A stretch of 64,000 bases of DNA from Prauserella alba. Its GTDB lineage: Bacteria > Actinomycetota > Actinomycetes > Mycobacteriales > Pseudonocardiaceae. Positions 18,387 through 27,033 of the stretch are shown in pieces (position 1 is the first letter of the stretch; the number at the start of each line of letters is the position of its first letter). The stretch is from positions 48,821 through 112,820 of the forward strand of contig NZ_JAMTCH010000003.1 in the NCBI RefSeq assembly GCF_024171735.1, in the 5' to 3' direction. A program made the translations under genes and the position numbers. The notes beneath the pieces were generated by a model, which ran no database searches, had not been told where the DNA came from, and saw only the letters and a program-made list of their open reading frames with translations.

Positions 18387-19421
18387 ATGAGGAACCGACT
18401 GATCAGCGGCATGAGCGGCATCATGGCCCTGATCCTCGTGACGGCCGTGGGCGCGTGCGCGCCTGCATCGGGTGCGCGGACGAGCGCCGAGGCGACGCAG
18501 CAGAACCCGCTGGTGCTGACCCTGGCGAACAACCTCGGCGACGACCACGTCACCTCGCAGGCGCTCGCCTCGTTCGCCGAGGACGTCGAGCGGCGCAGCG
18601 GCGGCCGCATCGTGGTGAAGATCTACGGCAACGGCCAACTGGGCGCCGAACCTGACGTGCTCGGCCAGCTCCACGAGGGCATCGTCGACATGACCCGGGT
18701 CAGCGCGCCGGGGCTGGCGACCTACGACCCCGGCTACCACACCTTCGGCCTGCCGTACCTGTTCGACTCCGAGCAGGAGTTCTACGAGGTGATGGATTCG
18801 GAGGAGATGGCGAACTACTTCCACTCCACGGCCGACAAGGGATTCCTCGGCCTCACCTACTACAGCTCGGGCGCGCGGTCGTTCTACACCCGGAACACGC
18901 CCGTGCGGGAGCCGGCGGACCTGCGCGGACTGAAGACCAGGGTGCAGGACATGCGGTCGCAGACCGACTTCGTCGGCGCGCTCGGAGCGGCACCGGTCGT
19001 GATGGCCTTCGGCGACACCTACACCTCGCTGCAGACCGGCCTGATCGACGGCGCCGAGAGCAACGAGACGGTGCTGACCGACAGCGCCCACGGCGAGGTG
19101 TCCAAGGTGTTCTCGATGACCGAGCACACCTGGATCCCGGACGTCCTGGTGATCAGCACCGAGACGTGGGACCGGCTCTCCCCGGCCGACGAGGAACTGC
19201 TCTCCGAGGCCGCCCGCGCCTCGACCGAACGGCAGAAGACCGCGTGGGCTGAGCGCATCGACGAGTCGATCGCCGAGGCGAAGGAGATGGGCGTCCGGTT
19301 CATCACCGACGTCGACACCGAGGCCTTCCGGAAAGCCACCCGGCCGGTCGTGAACCGGTACGCCGAGGAGTACCCCGAGGTCGCGCAGCTCCTCTCCGTC
19401 ATCGAGTCGGGAAGGGACTGA
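18387..19421 (+). CDS. dctP: TRAP transporter solute-binding lipoprotein (DctP)
   Basis: A 344-residue extracytoplasmic solute receptor. The ATG at 18387 is preceded by GAGGAAGG; a GTG 15 bases earlier is less likely. Residues 1-24 are a lipoprotein signal with lipobox VGAC (Cys24). The mature protein shows DctP features: FAEDVERRSGGRIVVKIYGN, GQLGAEPDVLGQLHEGIVDM and GDTYTSLQTGLIDGAESNE. The arginine that clamps the ligand carboxylate is expected in the LRGLKTRVQ segment. It would capture an organic or sugar acid outside the membrane for DctQM. The surrounding uronate genes suggest a uronate or short oligouronide ligand. Confidence 0.95.
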   Translation: MRNRLISGMSGIMALILVTAVGACAPASGARTSAEATQQNPLVLTLANNLGDDHVTSQALASFAEDVERRSGGRIVVKIYGNGQLGAEPDVLGQLHEGIVDMTRVSAPGLATYDPGYHTFGLPYLFDSEQEFYEVMDSEEMANYFHSTADKGFLGLTYYSSGARSFYTRNTPVREPADLRGLKTRVQDMRSQTDFVGALGAAPVVMAFGDTYTSLQTGLIDGAESNETVLTDSAHGEVSKVFSMTEHTWIPDVLVISTETWDRLSPADEELLSEAARASTERQKTAWAERIDESIAEAKEMGVRFITDVDTEAFRKATRPVVNRYAEEYPEVAQLLSVIESGRD

Positions 19422-19430
19422 GGATCTCCT

Positions 19431-19943
19431 ATGACCACACGCGATCGTCTGGACCGGGTGCGGCGGCTGCTCGGCGGCGTCCTCGCCGCCTTCGCCGGTG
19501 CCCTGCTCGTCGTCATGACCCTGCTGGTGCTGTACCAGGTGTTCACCCGCTACGTGCTGGGGACGCCCGCGGCCTTCACCGAGGAACTCGTGCGCTACGC
19601 CCTCATCTGGACGTCGATGATCAGCGCCGCGTACGCCTTCCTGCACCGCAAGCACATGTCGCTGCTGTTCCTGCGGGACAAGTTCGCGCCCCCGATGCAG
19701 CGCGCGCTGATCGTCGGCACGGACGTCCTCGTGCTGGTGTTCGCCGTCGTCGTGCTGGTCATCGGCGGCACGATGCTCGCGCTCAGCGCGGCCACCAACT
19801 ACTCGGCGCTGCTGGGGATCTCCCGCGGCCTGGTCTACACGATCGGGCCGATCGCGGGTGCCGCGATCGTGTTCGCGCAGGTGCTCAACATCTGGGAGGA
19901 CCTCACCGATGAGGTCCCGGTCGAGACGGAGGGGACAGACTGA
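19431..19943 (+). CDS. dctQ: TRAP transporter small permease (DctQ)
   Basis: A 170-residue membrane protein with four transmembrane segments (about 15-37, 50-68, 90-112 and 128-150), the standard DctQ layout. Family sequence includes VLYQVFTRYVLGTPAAFTEE and LVRYALIWTSMISAAYAFLH. It starts nine bases after dctP and overlaps dctM by one base (TGATG), so the receptor and both membrane subunits are made together. DctQ pairs with DctM to form a sodium- or proton-driven importer. Confidence 0.94.
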   Translation: MTTRDRLDRVRRLLGGVLAAFAGALLVVMTLLVLYQVFTRYVLGTPAAFTEELVRYALIWTSMISAAYAFLHRKHMSLLFLRDKFAPPMQRALIVGTDVLVLVFAVVVLVIGGTMLALSAATNYSALLGISRGLVYTIGPIAGAAIVFAQVLNIWEDLTDEVPVETEGTD

Positions 19944-21247
19944 TGGGCGCTCTGACCGCCGCCACCATCCTGTTCGGCGCCTTCTTCATCCTGCTGTTCT
20001 CCGGCGTGCCGATCTCGGTCTCGCTGGGCGTCGCCTCGCTGGTCACCGCACTGATGTTCCTGCCGGTCGACGACGCCACCTACATCGTCGGCCAGCAGAT
20101 GAACGTGGGCATCGAAAGCTTCTCGCTGCTGGCCGTCCCGCTGTTCATCCTCGCGGGCAACATCATGAACACCGGCGGCATCGCACGCAGGCTCGTCGAC
20201 CTCGCGCTCGTCGCGGTGGGCCGGGTGCCCGGCGCGCTCGCGCACACCAACGTGCTCGCCAACACCCTGTTCGGGTCGCTGTCCGGCTCGGCCGTCGCGT
20301 CGGCCGCCGCGGTCGGCAGCACGCTGCACGACCGGCAGAAGGAGGCGGGTTACGACCCCGCGTTCGGAGCCGCGGTGAACGTCGCGTCGGCTCCGACCGG
20401 GCTGCTCATCCCGCCGACGACGGCCGCGATCGTCTACTCGACCGTCGCGGGCGGGGTGTCCGTCTCGGCCCTGTTCATGGCCGGTTACGTACCGGGCATC
20501 CTCATGGGCCTCGTGATCATGGCGATCGCGTACGTGTTCACGCGGCGGCAGCGGTATCCGAAACTGGGCCGCGTCGGTATGGCCGCGGCGGCGCGGGTGC
20601 TGCTCCGTGCGGTGCCGGGCCTGTTGCTGATCGTCGTCGTGGTGGGCGGCATCGTGTTCGGCGTCTTCACCGCGACCGAGGGTGCCGGCATCGCCGTGCT
20701 GTACACCCTGGTGCTCGCGCTGGCGTACCGCAGCATGTCGTGGCGGGACTTCACGGAGGTCGTGACCCGCACGGTCACCGCGACCGGCATCGTCATGTTC
20801 CTCATCGCCGCGTCCGCGGGCATGTCCTGGGTGATGGCCTACACCGGCATCCCGGGGGCGATCACGGACACGCTGCTGTCGGTCGCCGACTCGAAGGCGG
20901 TCATCCTGCTGCTGATGCTCCTGGTGCTGCTGGTGGTCGGCACGTTCATGGACATCACACCGGCGATCCTCATCTTCACGCCCATCCTGCTGCCGATCTC
21001 CGAGGAGCTCGGCATGGACCCCGTCCACTTCGGCATGGTGCTGATCCTCGCGATGTGCATCGGCACCATGACGCCGCCGGTGGGTTCGGTCCTGTTCGTC
21101 GGGACCGGCGTGAGCGGGGTGTCGATCGAGCAGGTCGTGCCGAAGCTGCTGCCGTACTTCGCCGGCCTCATCGTGGTGCTGCTCGCCGTCACGTTCGTGC
21201 CCGCGCTGTCACTCGGGCTGCCGGGCGTGATGGGACTGCTCGAGTGA
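19943..21247 (+). CDS. dctM: TRAP transporter large permease (DctM)
   Basis: A 434-residue polytopic permease with about 12 hydrophobic segments. DctM signatures are FSGVPISVSLGVASL at the start, SLLAVPLFILAGNIMNTGGI, LFGSLSGSAVASAAAVGS (first hairpin region) and PVGSVLFVGTGVSG with GTMTPP near the end (second hairpin). It is the ion-coupled transport subunit for the DctP ligand. It is the last gene of the manD-GH31-dctPQM operon; its stop codon lies in a 17-bp tandem repeat before the convergent glycosyltransferase gene. Confidence 0.95.
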   Translation: MGALTAATILFGAFFILLFSGVPISVSLGVASLVTALMFLPVDDATYIVGQQMNVGIESFSLLAVPLFILAGNIMNTGGIARRLVDLALVAVGRVPGALAHTNVLANTLFGSLSGSAVASAAAVGSTLHDRQKEAGYDPAFGAAVNVASAPTGLLIPPTTAAIVYSTVAGGVSVSALFMAGYVPGILMGLVIMAIAYVFTRRQRYPKLGRVGMAAAARVLLRAVPGLLLIVVVVGGIVFGVFTATEGAGIAVLYTLVLALAYRSMSWRDFTEVVTRTVTATGIVMFLIAASAGMSWVMAYTGIPGAITDTLLSVADSKAVILLLMLLVLLVVGTFMDITPAILIFTPILLPISEELGMDPVHFGMVLILAMCIGTMTPPVGSVLFVGTGVSGVSIEQVVPKLLPYFAGLIVVLLAVTFVPALSLGLPGVMGLLE

Positions 21248-21287
21248 CGCCGCAGCTCGAGTGACGCCGCAGCTCGAGTGACGCCGC
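21241..21287. repeat. 17-bp tandem repeat containing the dctM stop codon
   Basis: CGAGTGACGCCGCAGCT occurs at 21241 and 21258, with a partial third copy at 21275. The dctM stop TGA (21245-21247) is in the first unit and is reproduced in the others. The repeat fills the convergent gap to the next gene. Confidence 0.92.
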
Positions 21288-21291
21288 CGCC

Positions 21292-23253
21292 TCACGGAGT
21301 CCGTACGGCGAGTACGAGGCCGGCCGGCAGGTCGTCGACGACGTCGAACGCGTCGCCGCGGAAGGACGCCGGGTCGAAGGTGACGCGGCTGTTGAAGTAC
21401 CAGCCGTCGGGGTTCTTGCGCAGCAGGAAGACGTCGATGCCGCCGAACCGGGTGTCGGCGGACGCGGCGGCGAACCGCCTCGGATCGTCGATGGCGGCGA
21501 GCTTGTCGAGTTCCGCCGACCGCTCGGTGTAGCGCATGAGGCTGTTCGCCGAGTAGTGCCCGCGTTGCAGGTAGCCCCACCAGAGCTCGTAGGCGTAGAG
21601 CCGCATGTCCGTCGACAGCGACATCGGCCTCGCGTCGGCGCCGAGCCGCGCCTCGACCTCGGCGGCGATCCGGTCCGCGGGCATCGGCATCGCCACCAGG
21701 TCGGGCGGGATGAACTCGGAAGGCCGGCCGTCCGGCCCCGGCTGCATGTGGGCGAACAGCGCGGGGTTCGGCGTGACCTCGGAGTGCGGCACGTGCGGTT
21801 CGGCGTCGGCGAAGCCCTTGGGGTTGCCCGGCGTCCACTTGTCCCAGGCCACGAGACCCGACGACACGAGCAGCACGGCCAGCGCGGCGACGCCCACGCC
21901 GCGCGGCAGGGTGAGCCGCAGTGCCGCGGCCACCGGTTTCGCCGCGCGCACGAGCGTGAGCACGCCCGCGGTCACCAGCACCATGGTGATCATGCGCGGG
22001 GTCTTCACGAGGAACCCGGTGTGCCCGTTGCCCACCAGCTGCGTCATGTAGATGGCCCAGTACAGGTAAATCCCGCCGAGTAGCAGCAGCATGGGCTGTG
22101 CCCACCATTCGCGGGCGCGGTACCAGCACATGCCGAACAGTCCCGCGAGCGCGAGCAGCCCGATCGGGGTGACCTCCAGGAACGGAAGCGGTACCGGATC
22201 TTCGCCGATGACGATGTTCGGGTAGGTGTCGGCGACGACGTTGCGCGTCTGCGTGAGGTAGGCCCACACCAGTGGGAAGACGTACCACGACGACACGACG
22301 ACCGACGTCACCAGCACGCCGAGGAGATGCAGCAGATACGGCTTGCGGTCCGGGCGCAGCAGTCGTGCGGCGATGAGCGCCAGCCCGCCGATCACGCCGA
22401 ACATCAGATAGCCGGTGTAGGTGCAGACGAACAGCCCGCCGATGATGCCCGCGGGAAGCCAGTGCAACCCGCCCCGTTCTCGGGACAGACCCGCGAAGGT
22501 GGCCAGTGCCCACGGGACGAACACCGCGAGGGTGAGGATCTCGTAGCTCTTGTGGCCGTGCATGAACACGACCGGTGCGACGGCGGCCATGGCCAGCGCG
22601 GCGGGCGCGCTCGTCAGCCGGCGCCACAGGAGGAAGGCCACCAGCGCCGCGGCCGAGATGAACAGCACCTCCATGTCCCCGACCAGGGTCCAGGTGGGCC
22701 TGCCCAGGAGTTCGGAGGCCCGCGCGACCAACCACGGGTACAGCACGGGGTATTCCGAGGGCAGCCCCGGCAGGAACGCATCGGTGCTGCCCCACGTGGT
22801 GGTCAGCCGGTTCGCCAGCGCCGACATCCGGAGGGTGTCCCAGTTGTGCAGCTCGTTGTGGCCGAACGGCGTGCCGTGCAGCGCGTTGATGAGCACCAGG
22901 CCGATCCAGCCCGAGTACAGGCCGGCGACCGCCCCCGTGAGCCGGTCGGACGCGAAGCGCGCCGCGAGGGCGATCGCGACGACGGCGATCACCGCACCGA
23001 CCGCGACCGGGGTGACCGCCCCGCGGAGGCTGAGCGGGTTGAGATCGGCGAGGTCGATCAGCAGCCACGACAGCGCCATCGCGGCGACGTAGCACGTCAC
23101 GGCCGTCGTGGCGGGGCCGATGCCGCGCATCAGCCGCCGCAGCGGACCCGGTCCGGTCGTGGTCGCCACGGGGGTCTCCTGCGTTTCGAGACCGTCCTCG
23201 TCCACGTCCTTGTTCACGTCGGCTCCCAGCCCGCTGGTACTCACGCGGGGCAC
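21292..23253 (-). CDS. aftA: AftA-like arabinofuranosyltransferase (GT-C membrane enzyme)
   Basis: A 653-residue membrane glycosyltransferase. Residues about 45-460 contain ten or more hydrophobic segments; the C-terminal 150-200 residues form an exported globular domain (from VAWDKWTPGNPKGFADAE). An acidic loop after the second membrane segments (HNELHNWDTLRM) is where GT-C enzymes hold the catalytic acid. Size and two-part layout match AftA, the galactan 5-O-arabinofuranosyltransferase that places the first arabinose on arabinogalactan. The start used is GTG at 23253; a GTG at 23244 is equally possible. It could be another arabinosyltransferase of the family. It implies an arabinogalactan-type wall. 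Confidence 0.68.
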   Translation of the reverse strand: MPRVSTSGLGADVNKDVDEDGLETQETPVATTTGPGPLRRLMRGIGPATTAVTCYVAAMALSWLLIDLADLNPLSLRGAVTPVAVGAVIAVVAIALAARFASDRLTGAVAGLYSGWIGLVLINALHGTPFGHNELHNWDTLRMSALANRLTTTWGSTDAFLPGLPSEYPVLYPWLVARASELLGRPTWTLVGDMEVLFISAAALVAFLLWRRLTSAPAALAMAAVAPVVFMHGHKSYEILTLAVFVPWALATFAGLSRERGGLHWLPAGIIGGLFVCTYTGYLMFGVIGGLALIAARLLRPDRKPYLLHLLGVLVTSVVVSSWYVFPLVWAYLTQTRNVVADTYPNIVIGEDPVPLPFLEVTPIGLLALAGLFGMCWYRAREWWAQPMLLLLGGIYLYWAIYMTQLVGNGHTGFLVKTPRMITMVLVTAGVLTLVRAAKPVAAALRLTLPRGVGVAALAVLLVSSGLVAWDKWTPGNPKGFADAEPHVPHSEVTPNPALFAHMQPGPDGRPSEFIPPDLVAMPMPADRIAAEVEARLGADARPMSLSTDMRLYAYELWWGYLQRGHYSANSLMRYTERSAELDKLAAIDDPRRFAAASADTRFGGIDVFLLRKNPDGWYFNSRVTFDPASFRGDAFDVVDDLPAGLVLAVRTP

Positions 23254-23505
23254 CCTATAGCCGCCGGGTGTCCGGCCGAGCGGGTGATGTGACGCCGGGC
23301 CGTCGCCGGGGACGCGGCCGGGCTACTCGCCGGGGTCGTGGACCATGCTGCCGCCGTGAGGCGGTGGCGCCGAGGGGTCGCGCCGGGCGCCGAGCCACGT
23401 CATCACTGCATGGGGTGAGGCTGGGGCCGGACGCAGGGGCCGTGAACGGTGCCGGCGCGCGAGGTGTCCCCCGCAGTTGACCACAGTGGACGGTTGGCCG
23501 GCCCT

Positions 23506-23545
23506 CACCGGTGGCCCGGCGGGTGCACCCGCCGGGCCACCGGTG
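23506..23545 (-). terminator. Perfect 40-bp palindrome, terminator of the alcohol dehydrogenase gene
   Basis: The sequence equals its own reverse complement over all 40 bases, giving an 18-bp GC-rich stem with a TGCA loop. It begins seven bases past the stop of the alcohol dehydrogenase. There is no U-tract, as is usual for actinobacterial hairpin terminators. Confidence 0.75.
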
Positions 23546-23551
23546 ACGCGA

Positions 23552-24601
23552 TCAGCCGCCGATCGTCGCGGTGTCGATCACGAAGCGGTAACGCACGTCG
23601 CTGGCCGCCACGCGTTCGTACGCGGTGTTGACGTCCGCCGCCGCGATCGTTTCGATGTCGGCGCCGATCCCGTGTTCGGCACAGAAGTCCAGCATCTCCT
23701 GCGTTTCGGCGATGCCGCCGATCATCGAACCCGCGAGCGCCTTGTTGCCGGCGATCAGCGAGAACGCGTTGTAGGCCAACGGCTCGCCGGGGGCGCCGAC
23801 GTTCACCATCGCTCCGCCGACCCGCAGCAGGCCGAGGTAGGCGTCGATGGGGATCTCGGCCGAGACGGTGTTGAGGATCAGGTCGAACCGCCCGCGCAGC
23901 ACGTCGAAGGTCGCCTCGTCGGCGGTGGCGTAGTACTCGGTCGCGCCGAGCCGCTTGCCGTCCTCCTGCTTCTTCAGGCTCTGGCTCAGCACCGTCACTT
24001 CGGCGCCCATGGCCGCGGCCAGCTTCACCGCCACGTGGCCGAGGCCGCCGAGGCCCACGACCGCGACCTTCTTGCCGGGGCCCGCACCCCACTGGCGCAG
24101 CGGTGAGTAGGTGGTGATGCCCGCGCAGAGCAGCGGGGCGGCGACGTCGAGGCCGATGCCGTCCGGGATGCGGCACACGAAGGCGTCGCGGACCACGATC
24201 TGCCTGCTGTACCCGCCGTAGGTGTTCTCGCCGTCGAAGCCCACGCCGTTGTAGGTCTGGACGTTGCCCTTGACGCAGAACTGTTCGGTGTCGGCCAGGC
24301 AGTACTCGCACTCACCGCACGAGTCGACCATGCAGCCGACCCCGACCCGGTCACCGACGCGGTGGCCGGTCACGGCCGATCCCACCGCGGCGACCGTGCC
24401 CGCGATCTCGTGCCCCGGAACCATGGGGAAGATCGCCTCGCCCCATTCGCCGCGTGCCTGGTGGATGTCGCTGTGGCAGATGCCTGCGTAGGCGATGTCG
24501 ATCAGGACGTCGTCGGGACGCAGCTCACGCCGTTCTATCGTCGTCCGTTCGAGCGGTGCTCCCGGGCCGGGTGCGGCGATGGCGTGCGTCGTTGTGCTCA
24601 T
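23552..24601 (-). CDS. Zinc-dependent NAD(P) alcohol dehydrogenase
   Basis: A 349-residue medium-chain dehydrogenase of the YahK/cinnamyl-alcohol-dehydrogenase type, reducing aldehydes or oxidising primary alcohols. Catalytic zinc ligands are Cys42 (GICHSD) and His64/Glu65 (PGHE). The structural zinc is held by Cys95, 98, 101 and 109 (CGECEYC...C). The Rossmann motif is [16 protein letters not shown] divergent TetR gene with a double operator in the 93-base gap suggests induction by an aldehyde or other toxic electrophile. The exact substrate is unknown. Confidence 0.95.
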   Translation of the reverse strand: MSTTTHAIAAPGPGAPLERTTIERRELRPDDVLIDIAYAGICHSDIHQARGEWGEAIFPMVPGHEIAGTVAAVGSAVTGHRVGDRVGVGCMVDSCGECEYCLADTEQFCVKGNVQTYNGVGFDGENTYGGYSRQIVVRDAFVCRIPDGIGLDVAAPLLCAGITTYSPLRQWGAGPGKKVAVVGLGGLGHVAVKLAAAMGAEVTVLSQSLKKQEDGKRLGATEYYATADEATFDVLRGRFDLILNTVSAEIPIDAYLGLLRVGGAMVNVGAPGEPLAYNAFSLIAGNKALAGSMIGGIAETQEMLDFCAEHGIGADIETIAAADVNTAYERVAASDVRYRFVIDTATIGG

Positions 24602-24636
24602 CAGAACTCCTGCGATACTCGATCACGTGCCCCGAA

Positions 24637-24676
24637 GTAAGGGCCCTCTTACATCTCGACGTAAGAGGGGTCTTAC
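24637..24676. promoter_or_regulatory. Two TetR operators between adh and tetR
   Basis: GTAAGAGGGGTCTTAC at 24661-24676 has perfect GTAAGA/TCTTAC arms, and GTAAGGGCCCTCTTAC at 24637-24652 differs by one pair. Centres are 24 bases apart. They occupy most of the divergent gap and probably bind the TetR protein encoded at 24695. Confidence 0.72.
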
Positions 24677-24694
24677 ATATTCCGATCGAGAGAT

Positions 24695-25309
24695 GTGATC
24701 CAGGCCATGGGCGACCGGCACCACCGCGGGGAGCGTCGCGACGAGCTCGTGCGCGTCGCGCTCGACCTCATCGCCGAACAGGGCGTCACCGGGTTCTCGG
24801 TGGCCGAGGTGGCCCGGCGCGCGCAGGTCAGTCCGGGGGCGCCGTACCGGCATTTCCCGGAGCGGGAGAGTTTGCTCGCCGCCGTCGCCACGGCCGTCGC
24901 GAGTCAGCTCGCCGACCGGGTCGCCGCGGCCGCCGAAGGGATGTCCGACCCGGCGGACGCGCTCGCCGCGGCGGCTGGTGCCTACACCGGGTACGTCATC
25001 GAACGGCGTGCGGGGATGAACGTCATCTATGCCGGCGGACTCCAGGCCCGCGAGTACCCGGAGCTGACCGACGAGACCCGGCGCCTGACCGACCAGTTCC
25101 TCACCCTGTGCCTGGCGGTGTCCGACCGGCCGGAGAGCGCGCTCGAGCTCATGGAGCAGCTGTTCACTCAGGCGCACGGGTACGGCATGTTCTGGCTCGA
25201 CGGGGTGTTCTCGAAGCACGGTTATGCGCCCGAGCTGGTGGTGCGCAAATCCGTCGCTGCCGCCCGGCTCGCCATCGAGGGACACCGGATCGGCTCCGGC
25301 GGCCACTGA
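24695..25309 (+). CDS. TetR-family regulator
   Basis: A 204-residue TetR repressor. The helix-turn-helix is GVTGFSVAEVARRAQVSPGA followed by PYRHFPERESLLAAVA. The C-terminal domain resembles the TetR_C_33/WHG type (TQAHGYGMFWLDGVFSKHGY). The GTG at 24695 has a nearby GAGAGA; the ATG at 24707 is an alternative. It is divergent from the zinc alcohol dehydrogenase, with two matching palindromes between, and probably controls both. The inducer is unknown. Confidence 0.9.
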   Translation: MIQAMGDRHHRGERRDELVRVALDLIAEQGVTGFSVAEVARRAQVSPGAPYRHFPERESLLAAVATAVASQLADRVAAAAEGMSDPADALAAAAGAYTGYVIERRAGMNVIYAGGLQAREYPELTDETRRLTDQFLTLCLAVSDRPESALELMEQLFTQAHGYGMFWLDGVFSKHGYAPELVVRKSVAAARLAIEGHRIGSGGH

Positions 25310-25407
25310 GCACCTGCTCCGGTCCGGTCGCGCCTGTCCGTCGTCGCCGGTCCGAGTCAGGGCACGATGACTACCGGCTGCACCCCGACCGACGAGGAGG
25401 ACCACCC

Positions 25408-26484
25408 GTGTCCGAACATCCGCCCGCGCAGACCGCACCCGCCCCTCCCGAGGGGTTGCGCATCATCGGCGCCGCGGACGTGACCGCGACGATCGAGGGG
25501 AACCGCGAAGGAGCGCTGGAGTCCGTCCGCGACGCCTATCTGGCTCACGCCGACGGCGCGAGCGCGAACCCGCATTCCAGCTTCCTCCGCTTTCCCGACC
25601 GGCCCCGGGACCGGATCATCGCACTGCCCGCGTTCCTCGACGGCGATTCCGGCTCCGATTCCGGGGCCGGTCCGCGATCCGGAGTCGGCCCGCGAGCCGG
25701 CATCAAGTGGATCGCCAGCTACCCGGGAAACGTCGCCCACGGCTTTCCCAGGGCGTCGGCGGTGATGGTGCTCAACGACTACGACACCGGCTACCCGTAC
25801 GCCCTGCTGGAGGCCTCACTCGTCTCCGCGACGCGCACGGCGGCCTCCGCGGTGCTGGGTGCGCAGGAACTGCTCGGCCGTCGTGCGGCTGGCAAGGTCG
25901 GCTTCGTCGGCACCGGTCTGATCAGCGACCACGTGCGGATGTTCCTGCGGGACCTGTCGTGGGACGTCGGCGAGTTCGCGCTGTTCGACACCGACCGCGG
26001 TAATGCCGAGAGGTTCGCCGAGGTGCTCGCCGCGGACGGGCCCGCCGCGCCGGTGACGGTCGTCGACGACGTCGCCGGCGCGTTCTCCGGTGCCGACCTC
26101 GTCGTCGTCGCCACCGTGGCCGGGACGCCGCACCTGACCGATCCCGCGCTGCTCGCCGACGCTCCGGTCGTACTGCACCTCTCCCTGCGGGACTTCGCGC
26201 CCGAGCTCGTGCTCACCGCCACCAACGTCACCGACGACGTCGACCACGCCGTGCGGGAGCAGACCTCGCTCCACCTCGCCGAGCAGCAGGTCGGCCACCG
26301 GGAGTTCGTCCACGGCACGATCGCGGACGTCGTGCGCGGCGACCTCGCGAAGGAACCGGGGAAGGCGGCGATCTTCTCCCCGTTCGGCCTGGGTGTGCTC
26401 GACGTCGCGGTCGGTGGCTGGGTCCACGACGAGGTCGCCGCCCGCGAAGGTGGCCACGTGGTGGGGGATTTCTTCGCACTGTGA
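25408..26484 (+). CDS. SbnB-like / ornithine cyclodeaminase-mu-crystallin family dehydrogenase
   Basis: A 358-residue NAD-dependent enzyme. The GTG at 25408 follows GAGGAGG. Family features are LRIIGAADVTATIEGNREG, GIKWIASYPGN, ALLEASLVSATRTAA and the Rossmann motif VGFVGTGLISDHVR. The conserved SYPGN and GFPRASA stretches resemble SbnB, which releases L-2,3-diaminopropionate from N-(2-amino-2-carboxyethyl)-glutamate in siderophore pathways. An SbnA partner and other siderophore genes are absent here, so this may be an orphan. A 20-residue Gly/Ser/Pro insertion near residue 80 (DSGSDSGAGPRSGVGPRAG) is encoded by near-repeats and is not part of the normal fold. Confidence 0.82.
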   Translation: MSEHPPAQTAPAPPEGLRIIGAADVTATIEGNREGALESVRDAYLAHADGASANPHSSFLRFPDRPRDRIIALPAFLDGDSGSDSGAGPRSGVGPRAGIKWIASYPGNVAHGFPRASAVMVLNDYDTGYPYALLEASLVSATRTAASAVLGAQELLGRRAAGKVGFVGTGLISDHVRMFLRDLSWDVGEFALFDTDRGNAERFAEVLAADGPAAPVTVVDDVAGAFSGADLVVVATVAGTPHLTDPALLADAPVVLHLSLRDFAPELVLTATNVTDDVDHAVREQTSLHLAEQQVGHREFVHGTIADVVRGDLAKEPGKAAIFSPFGLGVLDVAVGGWVHDEVAAREGGHVVGDFFAL

Positions 26485-26641
26485 CGTCGGCGATTCGGAA
26501 CGCAGTACACGCCGACCCGAATGCAGAACACACGCGGCTGACTGCAGAACACGCGGTTCTCGACGGTGTGATTGGAGGGTGGAGTCGCAGGGTAGGCCAA
26601 CGGGTGACGCGACACGCTTCGGCGAAGGGAATGGTTCAGCC

Positions 26642-27010
26642 ATGCCACGCCAGACGGCTCGGCGTCAGCGGCGAAACCCGCGCGAGCAGGAGTGGAGCGC
26701 GAAGGCCGAGCGCCAGTACGAACACATCGAAGCCTCCCAGGAGCGGCGAGGGGTCGCACGGGACCGCGCGGAGGAGATCGCGGCCCGCACCGTGAACAAG
26801 CAACGCGCTCGCAGCGGGGAGGCCGAGCAGCGGAGCACGACCGCCACCGAGGACATCTCGGCTCCGCGCCGCGGAGGTCTGCGATCCGGCTCGGGCCCGG
26901 GAGGCCGCACCAAGGCACAGTTGTACGCCGACGCCAAACGGCAGGGCATCCGTGGCCGCTCGAAGATGACGAAGGCGCAGCTCGAACAGCGGCTCGCCCG
27001 GGCACGTTGA
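26642..27010 (+). CDS. Small basic protein, 'plasmid stabilization protein'-like
   Basis: A 122-residue hydrophilic, highly charged protein. It starts with a basic Arg/Gln-rich stretch (MPRQTARRQRRNPREQEWSA), has a predicted helix/coil (YEHIEASQERRGVARDRAEE) and ends with a SAP/Rho-N-like motif (TKAQLYADAKRQGI, KMTKAQLEQRLAR) that often binds nucleic acid. Similar actinobacterial proteins are often labelled plasmid stabilization proteins, without a proven role. GAAGGGA lies 12 bases upstream of the ATG. No plasmid genes surround it; a PCMT-like gene follows closely. Confidence 0.75.
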   Translation: MPRQTARRQRRNPREQEWSAKAERQYEHIEASQERRGVARDRAEEIAARTVNKQRARSGEAEQRSTTATEDISAPRRGGLRSGSGPGGRTKAQLYADAKRQGIRGRSKMTKAQLEQRLARAR

Positions 27011-27033
27011 GTGGGCACATCGAGTCGCACGGA

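Noticed and set aside
23326..23432. Minus-strand 26-codon frame (MTWLGARRDPSAPP...) with high GC3
   Set aside because: Too short, no ribosome site and no homologue recalled; GC3 is high in non-coding DNA here as well.
26642..27010. Integrated plasmid suggested by the 'plasmid stabilization' protein
   Set aside because: No replication, partition or transfer gene, attachment site or composition change surrounds it; such proteins are common chromosomal genes in actinobacteria.
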